From NCBI RefSeq assembly GCF_025144725.1, contig NZ_JALXKS010000026.1, positions 1 to 43,124 of the forward strand: a stretch of 43,124 nucleotides of DNA, written 5' to 3'. The stretch is from Brevibacterium sp. p3-SID960. GTDB lineage: Bacteria > Actinomycetota > Actinomycetes > Actinomycetales > Brevibacteriaceae. This document shows positions 1-8,502 of the stretch, one piece after another. Position 1 is the first letter of the stretch. Each line of letters begins with the position of its first letter. The position numbers and the translations under genes were made by a program. The notes beneath the pieces are model-generated. The model made no database searches and was not told the DNA's origin. It worked only from the letters and a program-made list of their open reading frames with translations.

Positions 1-113
1 GGCCCCCCCCCGACCGTTGCCTCATCTCTATGGAGTTGCGGAAGAACCATCTGTCACTGCCGGGTGCGGGCAGGCAGAAGCGTGGGGTGAGGAAGGGGTG
101 ATGGAGGTGACGG
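1..113. other. No recognisable feature
   Basis: The first 113 bases show no gene, hairpin or repeat I can support beyond an 8-base C tract at 3-10. The end of the window cuts whatever lies to the left. Confidence 0.5.
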
Positions 114-1757
114 TTACGCCCGGCTGAGCTCCTCAGCATGCGCCTGATTGATGGGGTTGCTGGGCGGTTCCGAAGTGGTGGTGACACCTCCGGGCAGCTG
201 CCAGCTCAGCAATCCAGTCAGAGAGTCACGGGTGACAGAGATCATCCGCCTGGTCTTCATCTGGTGGTGCTGGCGGCAGAGCGGGTGGAGATTCTGTATC
301 GTCGTCAGCCCGCCGTCCCTCGGGTTGCTGTGGTTGAACGGGATGATGTGGTCGATTTCGGCCTTGACGGCGGAACGGTCGCACCCCGGAAGAGTGCAGA
401 ACTGCCACTTCTCGACGAGCGCGGTTCTGAGCGGGTCGGGAATCGTGTACTTCTCCGCTGCGTGGTCCAGCACGACTCCAGTCGCCGGGTCGGTGAGGAG
501 CCGGTACACGGTTGAGTGGCCGCTCCCCACCAATTGCCGGGCGACGTCCGGTGGCACAGGGGCGCCGTTGACGGTTCCCGGCACCCCGACTGCGGATCGG
601 TCTCCTGTGCCGCTTTCGGTGCTGGGGTTGCCACCGAGGAGTGTGAGCGCCGGTACAGTGATCGTGACGCGCGCCTGGCGTTTGAGCCAGTCGGATTCCG
701 TCGGGCAGCTGATGCCGACTTCGCGGTAGTGCCTGCTGTAGTTCTCAGCCGTGGCATCGATGTCGATGCCGGCCGGATTCGCTGCCGGCACCGTCAGCCT
801 GTCTGCCGTCGGTGGATCACCCGTGGCACCCGCACGAGCGGAGCCACTCGGGCTGACGGATGCACCGTCGTCGGTGGCAACAGTGACGGTTCCGGCCGGC
901 AGGGAGTTGGCGAGGAAGTCGAAGATGAGCTCGCGCAGGGAACGATCGTCAGCGAGTTCGCCCGTGTCGATGATGCCGAGACTTGACGTGTTGCCGGTGA
1001 TGATCGCCCGGGCGACACCGGTGAGGCGCGCTTCGAGGAGGGCGATGGCAGGTGATGGCCCGCGGGCCACCATGGTGGCTTCACCGTGTGGGTCGTAATG
1101 GAAGCTGACGCCGCGGCGCTGCCGGATGTGCTTGGTTTGGGATTCGCGCGTTGAGAGTCGTGCGACGAGCTGGTTCACAGCACGCTTGAACGCCGCCATG
1201 TCAGAAGCGCGGATGCGCACGAGCCCGTCGTCATACTCCGGCAGCACTGACGTATCGAGACTGCGCGCTCGCCGGGTGGCATGGACGTAACGCTCGAAGG
1301 AGAGCAGGTGGTTGGCAGCCAGCCCGGTCGTCTGGGGCAGACAGATCATCCCGAGCGCTGCCGACCGAACCCGGTTGGCGATCTCGATCGGCGTCACGTC
1401 AAGCAGCTGAGCTGCATGGATGAGGCTGGTGGCAGGAATGAGGGACTCAATCCATTCGTAGGCGGCGCGGCGCCGGGCGTCGATGGCCTCGCGTTCGGTC
1501 GGTGCCGCGCTGAGGGAGGGTGTCATGAGTTCGCGCACAGCGGCCAGCTGTTCGGCATGACTGTCAGGTCTGTCAGCGCTGATGCGGCTGAGGAAGAGCT
1601 CGAAGAGGTTCTTCAGCTGCGCGAGGAGGTGGCTGTCAATGCTCCTATGCGTGAGCTCAACCGTCGTCAGTGCGGCGCTGAAGTCCGAAAGCTCGTCAAA
1701 GGCGGGGTCATCGCGGTGGGTTCTGCGGGTGAGTGTCGGCACGTCCATCAACTCCAT
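114..1757 (-). CDS. DUF222 / 13E12-type protein with C-terminal HNH endonuclease domain
   Basis: 547 residues. The N-terminal and middle parts look like the actinobacterial DUF222 (13E12 repeat) family. The C-terminal part, about residues 454-501, is an HNH nuclease motif: CTLPGCD, then EIDHIIPF, then NLHPLCRQHHQMK, giving two CxxC-like zinc pairs around the DH and NxxxLC..HH core. The family is abundant in Micrococcales genomes and often multi-copy; its role is not established, though mobile-element or DNA-processing functions are suspected. A glycine/serine/threonine-rich linker (around residues 280-340) separates the two parts. The first ATG at 1757 lacks a clear ribosome site; the ATG at 1748 (MDVPTL) is an alternative preceded by GGAG. 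No partner gene is visible. Family assignment is firm, function is not. Confidence 0.88.
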   Translation of the reverse strand: MELMDVPTLTRRTHRDDPAFDELSDFSAALTTVELTHRSIDSHLLAQLKNLFELFLSRISADRPDSHAEQLAAVRELMTPSLSAAPTEREAIDARRRAAYEWIESLIPATSLIHAAQLLDVTPIEIANRVRSAALGMICLPQTTGLAANHLLSFERYVHATRRARSLDTSVLPEYDDGLVRIRASDMAAFKRAVNQLVARLSTRESQTKHIRQRRGVSFHYDPHGEATMVARGPSPAIALLEARLTGVARAIITGNTSSLGIIDTGELADDRSLRELIFDFLANSLPAGTVTVATDDGASVSPSGSARAGATGDPPTADRLTVPAANPAGIDIDATAENYSRHYREVGISCPTESDWLKRQARVTITVPALTLLGGNPSTESGTGDRSAVGVPGTVNGAPVPPDVARQLVGSGHSTVYRLLTDPATGVVLDHAAEKYTIPDPLRTALVEKWQFCTLPGCDRSAVKAEIDHIIPFNHSNPRDGGLTTIQNLHPLCRQHHQMKTRRMISVTRDSLTGLLSWQLPGGVTTTSEPPSNPINQAHAEELSRA

Positions 1758-2235
1758 CGTTCGGCTCGTGCGTTCGATAATAACAATAGTACAGAGATGC
1801 CATCACCATGTCTATATCTATCGCTGAATCTCTCTGACTCTCATAAAACTCACATGCTGCAATTTGAGTGCACTAGGTGTTGTGGATAAGGAATCTATGA
1901 GTGACCGGAACGCCGCAGGGTTCCGCCGACTGATGCGAAACGATGTCATTGCCGCAGGTGAGCGAGCTGCTGCGGAAGGGCCACCGGGGCGCCCAGAGGC
2001 ATCGGGGCGCGGCCTGCACGCTGGCGCAGCCCGTGTCCGGTCCGCACATCGGGCCTTCCATCCACACCCACGAACCGCTGCATCCACACCCGCTAATCGC
2101 CGCATCCACACCCCTCACCTCCCGCGCGATGCCGACCACCACCTCGGGCGCGGTCGGATCCACGGCGGGGGGAGACGGTTCTGGACAGGTGGGATGACCC
2201 TGGCAGGGGAGGAGGGCGGGTGACATGATGGCGTC
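1758..2235. other. 478-base gap with AT-rich promoter area, DnaA-box match and 22-bp repeats
   Basis: Between the divergent HNH gene and lhgO. Bases 1765-1890 are clearly more AT-rich than the surroundings and probably hold the HNH promoter. TGTGGATAA at 1881-1889 is an exact reverse complement of the canonical DnaA box TTATCCACA. Three direct copies of CATCCACACCC lie at 2059, 2081 and 2103, exactly 22 bp apart. A small plus-strand reading frame from ATG 1897 (AAGGA just upstream) to 2223 could encode 108 residues, but its codon usage is weaker than that of neighbouring genes and it spans the repeats, so I do not call it a gene. Confidence 0.6.
2059..2113 (+). repeat. Three direct 11-bp repeats at 22-bp period (CATCCACACCC)
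   Basis: CATCCACACCC occurs at 2059-2069, 2081-2091 and 2103-2113. The flanking bases of copies two and three are also alike, so the full unit is a degenerate 22-mer. The copies sit on the same face of the helix (two turns apart), the usual geometry for cooperative protein binding. The core GCATCCACA matches 7 of 9 positions of the DnaA box TTATCCACA. Confidence 0.75.
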
Positions 2236-3468
2236 ATGAAGATCTCACGTATCGCCGTGGTCGGCGGCGGCATCATCGGCACCGCTGTCGCCCGCGAGCT
2301 CGCCCACCGCTTCGACGACGCCACCGTCACCCTGTTCGAGAAGGAGCCGCACCTGGCCGCCCACCAAACTGGCCACAACTCCGGGGTCGTCCACGCCGGC
2401 CTCTACTACGAACCCGGCAGCCTCAAGGCCCGACTGTGCCGGGCTGGAGTCGAGAAGCTCGTGCGTTACGTTCACGAGCGGGGTGTGCCCTACCAGGAGT
2501 GCGGCAAGCTCGTCGTCGCCCACGACACGATGGAGGTCGAGCGGCTGGAGAAGATCCATGAGCGCGCCACTGCCAACGGGGTGCCGCACGTCAAGCTGCT
2601 CGATCGGCACGAGATGCGCGAGGTCGAACCGAATGTGCGCGGCGTGCTTGCGCTGCACTCGCCGCACACTGCGATCGTCGACTTCGCTGCGCTGACCGAG
2701 GCGCTCGGCGCCGATGTCGAGGCCGCCGGCGGGCAGCTGCGTTTCAACTCCGAGGTCGCCCAGCTCGACACACTCGGCAGCGAGGTCCGCATCCGCCTGG
2801 CGATGCCCGGGGTGAGCGAGTCGATGGTGACTGAGGACGCCGGATCCTTCGACCTCGTCGTCACATGCGCGGGCCTGCAGTCCGACCGCCTGGCGGTGAA
2901 CTCCGGCCTCGACCCGGTGCCGAAGATCGTGCCCTTCTACGGCGATTACTTCATCATCGATCGTCCCGCCGCCGAGGCGGTGCGCGGGCTGATCTACCCG
3001 GTTCCGGATCCGAAGTACCCGTTCCTCGGCGTGCACCTGACCCGCCGCGTCGATGGGGCGCTCATGCTCGGGCCCAACGCCTTCCTCTCGATGGGCCGGG
3101 AGTCATACTCCAGGGGCGGTTTCGACCTGTCTGACATCGGCTCGACGCTGGGCTTCAAGGGGTTCTGGAAGTTCGCCTCGCAGAACATCGGTGCCGCCGC
3201 CCGCGAGGTGCGCACCGCGCTCAGCCCCAAGGCCTTCATCGAGGAGGCCCGCAAATTCGTGCCCGAGATCGACCCGATGACGGTGCGCAAGGGCCCGCGC
3301 GGCGTGCGCGCCCAGGCGATGGACGCCCAGGGTAAGCTCGTCGACGACTTCGTCATCACCACCCGCGGCCGGCTCACCCAGGTGCGCAACGCACCGTCGC
3401 CGGGAGCGACGAGTTCGCTGGCGATTGCCGAGCACATCGTCGACCAGGCAATCGCGGCCCTGCGCTGA
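2236..3468 (+). CDS. lhgO: L-2-hydroxyglutarate oxidase/dehydrogenase
   Basis: 410 residues, close to the 422 of E. coli LhgO. It is an FAD-dependent DAO-fold enzyme oxidising L-2-hydroxyglutarate to 2-oxoglutarate, passing electrons to the quinone pool in characterised members. The Rossmann glycine motif VGGGIIGTAVA is at residues 9-19. Family hallmarks include HNSGVVHAGLYY (about 48-59), SPHTAIVDFAAL, the LGVHLTRR segment and the C-terminal GPRGVRAQAMD..VDDFVI block. No ribosome site sits at normal distance (a GGGGAGGAGGG is about 20 bases upstream), while CATGAT ends six bases before the ATG, suggesting a leaderless mRNA. It stands alone. A D-2-hydroxyglutarate dehydrogenase candidate lies about 14 kb downstream (17401-20379). 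Confidence 0.93.
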   Translation: MKISRIAVVGGGIIGTAVARELAHRFDDATVTLFEKEPHLAAHQTGHNSGVVHAGLYYEPGSLKARLCRAGVEKLVRYVHERGVPYQECGKLVVAHDTMEVERLEKIHERATANGVPHVKLLDRHEMREVEPNVRGVLALHSPHTAIVDFAALTEALGADVEAAGGQLRFNSEVAQLDTLGSEVRIRLAMPGVSESMVTEDAGSFDLVVTCAGLQSDRLAVNSGLDPVPKIVPFYGDYFIIDRPAAEAVRGLIYPVPDPKYPFLGVHLTRRVDGALMLGPNAFLSMGRESYSRGGFDLSDIGSTLGFKGFWKFASQNIGAAAREVRTALSPKAFIEEARKFVPEIDPMTVRKGPRGVRAQAMDAQGKLVDDFVITTRGRLTQVRNAPSPGATSSLAIAEHIVDQAIAALR

Positions 3469-3621
3469 ACCGCCGTTGGTTCAGCAGTCAGGTGCCGGTG
3501 GCCCTGCGCCCAGCGACCCCCGCTAGAGTGATCGACAACACCCACAGTGACCGTCAGCAGCCACAGTGATCGGCCCCCCCACCGTGGTCGAAACAGCACC
3601 GTCAGCCCCAGGAGCGAAGCG

Positions 3622-3972
3622 ATGGCAGGAACCCGACAGCATTACCCCGCCGAGTTCAAAGCCGAAGCGGTTCGGCAGGTGCAGACCTCCAAGCGACCGG
3701 TCGCTGAGATCGCTCGCGACCTCGGCGTCAATCCTCGCACTCTGCGCGGCTGGGTAGCCGGTGCCGAACGCAGAGCCGCCAGCACCCCGACTGCGGCCGG
3801 CGGAGCCGGCCCTGCGGTGATGCGGGAGGAGCTTGCTGAGCTGCGCGCCGAGCTGGAGGCGCTGCAGGCGGAAGCGGAGGCGCTGCGAGCCGAGAACGCA
3901 GAGCTGCGTCAACGCGCGGATGCGCATGCGCGCCGGCCCGCGGCCGATGCCTACCGGCTGCGACGCCGCTGA
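3622..3972 (+). CDS. Orphan IS3-type OrfA-like HTH protein with leucine-zipper tail
   Basis: 116 residues. The N-terminal half (YPAEFKAEAVRQVQ...VAEIARDLGVNPRTLRGWV) is the helix-turn-helix of IS3/IS911 OrfA transposase subunits. Residues about 70-102 form a regular Leu/Glu/Ala-rich coiled coil (EELAELRAELEALQAEAEAL). The typical OrfA ending that runs into the OrfB frameshift (LKKA.AFFA-like) is missing; the protein ends in a basic ADAYRLRRR tail. No OrfB, transposase catalytic domain or terminal inverted repeat is seen nearby; a hairpin follows at once. The ATG at 3622 is chosen for AGGAG eight bases upstream. TAGAGT at 3524-3529 could be a -10. It may be a decayed IS end or a domesticated DNA-binding protein. 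Confidence 0.7.
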   Translation: MAGTRQHYPAEFKAEAVRQVQTSKRPVAEIARDLGVNPRTLRGWVAGAERRAASTPTAAGGAGPAVMREELAELRAELEALQAEAEALRAENAELRQRADAHARRPAADAYRLRRR

Positions 3973-3992
3973 ACGCCATCGACGCGCGACAG

Positions 3993-4029
3993 CGGCCGCA
4001 GCGCCATGACTGTCGTGGTGCTGCGGCCG
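3993..4029. terminator. Hairpin between convergent genes
   Basis: CGGCCGCAGC (3993-4002) pairs perfectly with GCTGCGGCCG (4020-4029) across a 17-base loop. It lies between the plus-strand OrfA-like gene and the minus-strand lipoprotein gene, so it can serve both. No T-tract follows, as is common for actinobacterial terminators. Confidence 0.6.
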
Positions 4030-4042
4030 TCGGAGTCCTGGC

Positions 4043-4675
4043 TCAGAAGTCGACCCCGGGGAACTCCAGGTCGTAGGTCACGTGTGTGCCGTCGATCTTG
4101 GTGACTTTGGCGAGTGGGAAGTACTTCTTGTCACCGGGCACATCCATCGTGCACGTCGTCGTGGACCCGACCGAGCGGGCATGGAGGTCGTTGCAGTCGA
4201 CGGTGATGCCGCTGATGCCCAAGTCCGCTTCGGCTACCTGCTTGATGTCAGCTGCGAGCACGTGGCCGGGTACGCGATGCGAGCCACCGGAGTAGGAACC
4301 GCTGCCGGAACCACCCGCACCGGTGCCGTTGCCGGAGCCGCCTGCTCTGGTGCCGCTGCCGGGGCCACCCGCACCAGTGCCTGAGTCGGAGCCGCCCGCA
4401 TCGGTGCCTGAGTCGGAACCATCCGCACCGGTGCCGCTGCTCGAACCCGATCCCGCGCTGGTGTCGGAGCCGCGGTTCTGGTTGTGGGTCTCGGGTGCGT
4501 CGGTGTCTTGTCGCGTGTTCTCATCTTCGCGGCGATCGGTGTCGGTCGAGCTGTCGTTGCTGCCTCCGGTCTCCCCGAAGCTGATCTGCAGTCCGCAGGC
4601 TGACATGCTCAGAACGGTGATGCCGCCGGCCAGCACGGTCGCGGTTTTCGTGATGATGCTGCGTGTGGTGCCCAT
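4043..4675 (-). CDS. DUF4333 lipoprotein with Gly/Ser/Thr repeat linker
   Basis: 210 residues from the ATG at 4675, preceded by a good GGAGGAGA ribosome site. An upstream in-frame ATG at 4831 has no such site and would hide the signal peptide. Residues 1-27 form a lipoprotein signal ending LSMSAC, with Cys27 as lipidation site. Residues 40-83 are hydrophilic (Asp/Thr/Arg). Residues 84-128 are five 9-residue repeats of the pattern AGGSxSGTx. Residues about 136-207 are a DUF4333 domain with the usual two cysteines (Cys161, Cys175), probably a disulfide. An extracytoplasmic, membrane-anchored protein is predicted; DUF4333 has no known biochemical function. It is monocistronic. Confidence 0.82.
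   Translation of the reverse strand: MGTTRSIITKTATVLAGGITVLSMSACGLQISFGETGGSNDSSTDTDRREDENTRQDTDAPETHNQNRGSDTSAGSGSSSGTGADGSDSGTDAGGSDSGTGAGGPGSGTRAGGSGNGTGAGGSGSGSYSGGSHRVPGHVLAADIKQVAEADLGISGITVDCNDLHARSVGSTTTCTMDVPGDKKYFPLAKVTKIDGTHVTYDLEFPGVDF
4292..4426 (-). repeat. 27-bp minisatellite inside the lipoprotein gene (5 units)
   Basis: Five in-frame 27-bp units encode ADGSDSGTD, AGGSDSGTG, AGGPGSGTR, AGGSGNGTG and AGGSGSGSY. The in-frame period means copy number can change without breaking the protein, altering the linker between the lipid anchor and the DUF4333 domain. Confidence 0.8.
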
Positions 4676-4849
4676 GATCGTCTCCTCCTGGCGGCGGAGA
4701 GCGGTGTGCGGCTCCCCGCAGCGGTTGCGTTCGGTGTCGGTATCCACGCTAGGAGCGAGTTCTGCATCATCTGCGCTCATGAGGTGACCGTTCGGAGGCG
4801 CGTGTGTCAGGCCTGTGACGTCACCGGTCACAGGCCGGCTGAGCCAGCG

Positions 4850-5091
4850 TCATCCCTGCCGGACGGCGGTCAGGATCGTGTCGCTGAAGCACTCGTCGCG
4901 CAGGACGGTCTCGACGCGCACATCGGTGAGGCAGTCCAGCGCCGAGGCCTCGGCGAAGACCTCTTCTGCGAGGCGCCGGGCAGGAGGTCGGCGATCGCCT
5001 TCTCCACCTCGGGGTTGGGTTCACTGCCCTCAACGGCAGCGCCCTCCTCAGCCCAGCGGTCATTCCACAGCGTGCGCATACCTGGTTCCAT
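4850..5091 (-). pseudogene. Remnant of a class I SAM-dependent methyltransferase
   Basis: From ATG 5091 the frame reads MRTLWNDRWAEEG...NPEVEKAIADLLPG, the typical N-terminus of small class I methyltransferases just before the SAM-binding glycine motif (expected next: RALDxGCGxG). That motif and the whole core are missing. After about position 4980 the reading switches to another frame giving RLAEEVFAEASALD...VRDECFSDTILTAVRQG and a stop at 4850, which resembles a methyltransferase C-terminus. The two ends together are about 80 residues against the usual about 200, so an internal deletion with frame change is inferred. A -10-like TAAAAT lies seven bases before the ATG and a CsoR/CstR-type operator lies just upstream, so the promoter looks more intact than the gene. 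Confidence 0.55.
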
Positions 5092-5111
5092 GCCGCAGAT
5101 TTTAAAGCATG

Positions 5112-5127
5112 ATACCCAAGGGGGTAT
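5112..5127. promoter_or_regulatory. CsoR/CstR-type operator (ATACCC-N4-GGGTAT)
   Basis: ATACCCAAGGGGGTAT: ATACCC and GGGTAT half-sites around four central bases, the layout of operators for CsoR-family repressors of the CstR (persulfide-sensing) or copper type. It lies 20 bases upstream of the methyltransferase relic's ATG, and the -10-like TAAAAT (5099-5104, minus strand) follows it, so a bound repressor would occlude the promoter. The same ATGATACCC start and 16-bp layout recur at 26464-26479 before the persulfide dioxygenase gene. Confidence 0.6.
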
Positions 5128-5284
5128 AGTGTGCCTCTGATGTCATTTGCCGGCGGGACCCTGCGGCGGTGGCCCGAGCCGCCAGCTCAGGTGGGCCGGT
5201 CCGCCAGCCCAGGCGAGCGGCGCGATCAGCAGCTCGACCGGCATCCCAGCCGGGCAGTCCAGCAGGGCAGCCCAGCCGGGCAGG

Positions 5285-6847
5285 TCACTCGCCGGCCCGG
5301 CGCTCGAGGAATTCGTAGACCTCGGTCGTGTCGACGCCGGGGAACACGCCCGGCGGCAGCGCGGCCAGCAGCGAGGCGTGCATCCGGGCAGACGGCCACG
5401 AGGCATCGGCCCACTTCTCCTCGAGCTCATCGGGTGCCTCCCGGCAGCAGCTGGGGTCAGGGCAGCGTGACTGCGAGCGCTTCGTGGTCTCGCGGCCGTC
5501 GAACCAGCGCACATGCTGGAACGGCACCCCGAGGCTGACGGAGAAGTCACCGGCGCCCGGCAGTACCCGGGCGGTGCACCAGTACGTGCCCTTCGGGGTG
5601 TCGGTGTACTGGAAGTACGGGCTGAACCGGTCGGAGACCGTGAACACCTGCCTGGAGGTGAACCGCTTGCACCCGTACTGGCCCTCGATCGCCCCGAGCG
5701 GGTCGGTGGGGAACGGCAGCCCGTCGTTCGAGTACGCCTTGTGGATCGTGCCCGAGGAGTGGACCTTCATGAAGTGCACGGGCAGGCTCAGGTGCTCGGT
5801 CGCGAGGTTGGTGAACCGGTGGGCGGCGGTCTCATAGCTGACGCCGAAGAAGTCGCGCAGCTCCTCCAGAGAAATCCGGCGGTTCTTCTTCGCCTCGGTG
5901 AGGAACGGCACGGCGGCCGACTCCGGCAGCAGCAGCGCTGCCGACAGGTAGTTCGCCTCGACCCGCTGGGAGAGGAACTCGCCGTAGTCATGCGGGGGCT
6001 GGTGGCCGAGGATATGCGAGGCGAGTGCGGTGAGCAGATAGGAGCGCGGGTCGTGCTCAGCGAGGTCCTGGTTCGACAGGTACAGCCGCTTGTTCTTCGT
6101 ATCCGTCACCGACCGCGTCGACTTCGGCAGGTCGGAGACGTAGTGCAGGCTGAAGCCGAGGTGCTCGGCCAGCCGGGCGGCCTGCGCCTGCCGCAGCGGT
6201 CCGTCGTCGTAGTCGATGACGTCGAGCAGCTCGGCAGCCGTGAGCTCCAGGCTTGCGAAGTAGTTGTGCCGGGCGCGCATGTCCTCGCGCAGCCGCTTGT
6301 TCGCCCGCCTCGCCTCCTCCGGTGTGGCCGCGCGCCGGCGCACCAGCTGGCTCAGCTGCCGCTGCAGCCCGACGATCGCCTCCAGGGCATCCTGCGGCAG
6401 CGATTTCGCCCGCACCTGCGGCAGCTGCAGGGACGTGTAGAGCGGTGAGGACTGGGCGCGCTCCAGCTCCAGCTCCAGAGCGCTGCGTTCATCGACCGGC
6501 TCCGGGTCGAGCAGCGCATCGGTCGTCGTATCAAGCGCCTTGGCCAGTGCGGCGAGCATCGACAGCGAGGGCTCGCGCTTGCCGTTCTCGATCGTCGAGA
6601 TCTGGGAGGCGGCCCGGTCGACCCGCCGGCCGAGCTCGTCGAGGGTGAGCTTCTTGCGCCGCCGGTAGTGGCGGACCTTCTGCCCGATGCTCAGCGCATC
6701 GGCTCCGGCCGGCTGCTCATTCCCAGCTTCCGCGCCCGAGGCGGTGACTGGGGTGCGCGAGGCGGTGACTGGGGTGCGCGAGGCGGTGGCTGGGGTGCGC
6801 GAGGCGGTGGTCGCCGCAGTCTGGATGATGCTGCTCATGCCCTTCAT
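5285..6847 (-). CDS. ramB: RamB-like XRE regulator of acetate/glyoxylate metabolism
   Basis: 520 residues. An XRE helix-turn-helix occupies about residues 50-115 (SIGQKVRHYRRRKKLTLDELGRR...ISTIENGKREPSLSML). An ImmA/IrrE-like (DUF955) domain lies around 215-345, followed by the C-terminal domain with a cysteine cluster RCPDPSCC near 465. In Corynebacterium RamB is a repressor of aceA, aceB and acetate activation genes, and here the gene is divergent from aceA. The protease-like motif HExxH is HILGH, lacking the catalytic Glu, so a sensing rather than peptidase role is expected. The N-terminus up to about residue 48 is a repeat-rich extension (see 6738-6806). Start uncertain: ATG 6847, or ATG 6838 with CACAAT seven bases upstream (leaderless). 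Confidence 0.85.
   Translation of the reverse strand: MKGMSSIIQTAATTASRTPATASRTPVTASRTPVTASGAEAGNEQPAGADALSIGQKVRHYRRRKKLTLDELGRRVDRAASQISTIENGKREPSLSMLAALAKALDTTTDALLDPEPVDERSALELELERAQSSPLYTSLQLPQVRAKSLPQDALEAIVGLQRQLSQLVRRRAATPEEARRANKRLREDMRARHNYFASLELTAAELLDVIDYDDGPLRQAQAARLAEHLGFSLHYVSDLPKSTRSVTDTKNKRLYLSNQDLAEHDPRSYLLTALASHILGHQPPHDYGEFLSQRVEANYLSAALLLPESAAVPFLTEAKKNRRISLEELRDFFGVSYETAAHRFTNLATEHLSLPVHFMKVHSSGTIHKAYSNDGLPFPTDPLGAIEGQYGCKRFTSRQVFTVSDRFSPYFQYTDTPKGTYWCTARVLPGAGDFSVSLGVPFQHVRWFDGRETTKRSQSRCPDPSCCREAPDELEEKWADASWPSARMHASLLAALPPGVFPGVDTTEVYEFLERRAGE
6738..6806 (-). repeat. 21-bp tandem repeats in the ramB N-terminal coding region
   Basis: Three near-identical 21-bp units start at 6738, 6759 and 6780, with a partial fourth from 6801. 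They encode repeated TASRTPV heptads before the DNA-binding domain. The period is a multiple of three, so unit number can vary in frame. Confidence 0.75.
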
Positions 6848-7061
6848 TGTGTCATAGGGGACGAAAAAGCGCGCAGAAATCAGAAATTTCTATCCATCAG
6901 AAGAACTGGGAATTTTCTACTCATTTTCGATGGAAATCATGTGGCGCGGGGCACAAGACTGGGGAACACAACAGAAGAACCGGCCACCGCCTCGGCGGCG
7001 GCCACGATGACAGAGAACCTCAGCGCCGGAGATCCGGCGCAGCTCGCAACAGGAGGACACC
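6848..7061. promoter_or_regulatory. ramB-aceA divergent regulatory region
   Basis: The 214 bases between the divergent genes are AT-rich at 6861-6940, unlike the surroundings, with a perfect palindrome AGAAATTTCT at 6882-6891 and further A/T-tracts (GGAATTTTC, GATGGAAATC). RamB and other carbon regulators would be expected to bind here, but I find no clean match to the published RamB motif. The end of the leader has a strong AGGAGG before aceA. Confidence 0.45.
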
Positions 7062-8342
<1,281 letters not shown>

Positions 8343-8351
<9 letters not shown>

Positions 8352-8473
8352 TGCACATCAGACGGTTCTGACCCCGCCAGAACTGCCGCGCCGCCGGCCG
8401 GGCCACCCCGGCCGGCGCACCCCACACTCGTTCGACCTCGGCCCTGACGTTATTAGGGGTTCCGTCAGGGCCG
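8343..8473 (+). terminator. Hairpins between aceA and aceB
   Basis: Three inverted repeats. CAGTTCTG/CAGAACTG (8343-8350 and 8378-8385) spans the aceA stop. CGCCGGCCGGG/CCCGGCCGGCG (8392-8402 and 8407-8417) is a perfect 11-bp stem with a 4-base loop and is the likely terminator. CGGCCCTGAC/GTCAGGGCCG (8439-8448 and 8464-8473) has a 15-base loop and sits just before the aceB ribosome site, so it may instead shape aceB expression or mRNA stability. Confidence 0.6.
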
Positions 8474-8502
8474 GGGTCGATCGGACCTAGGAGAGATTTC
8501 CC

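Noticed and set aside
1881..2113. Chromosome origin
   Set aside because: One perfect DnaA box and three weak ones, without dnaA, dnaN, rpmH or an AT-rich unwinding element, is not enough.
1897..2223. 108-residue gene MSDRNAAGFRR... with AAGGA before ATG
   Set aside because: Weaker third-position GC than real neighbours, runs through the 22-bp repeats, no recognised domain. Kept as a possibility in the gap description only.
5140..5284. Frame-shifted extension of the RamB-like protein (LPGWAALLDCPAGMPVELL...)
   Set aside because: Protein-like composition, but the RamB-like protein already has a normal length and end, and the stretch contains short GC-rich repeats that can mimic coding sequence.
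5131..5538. Plus-strand 135-residue frame after the first operator, as a CsoR regulator
   Set aside because: No CsoR cysteine/histidine pattern; mostly Arg/Pro/Ala and overlaps the end of the RamB-like gene.
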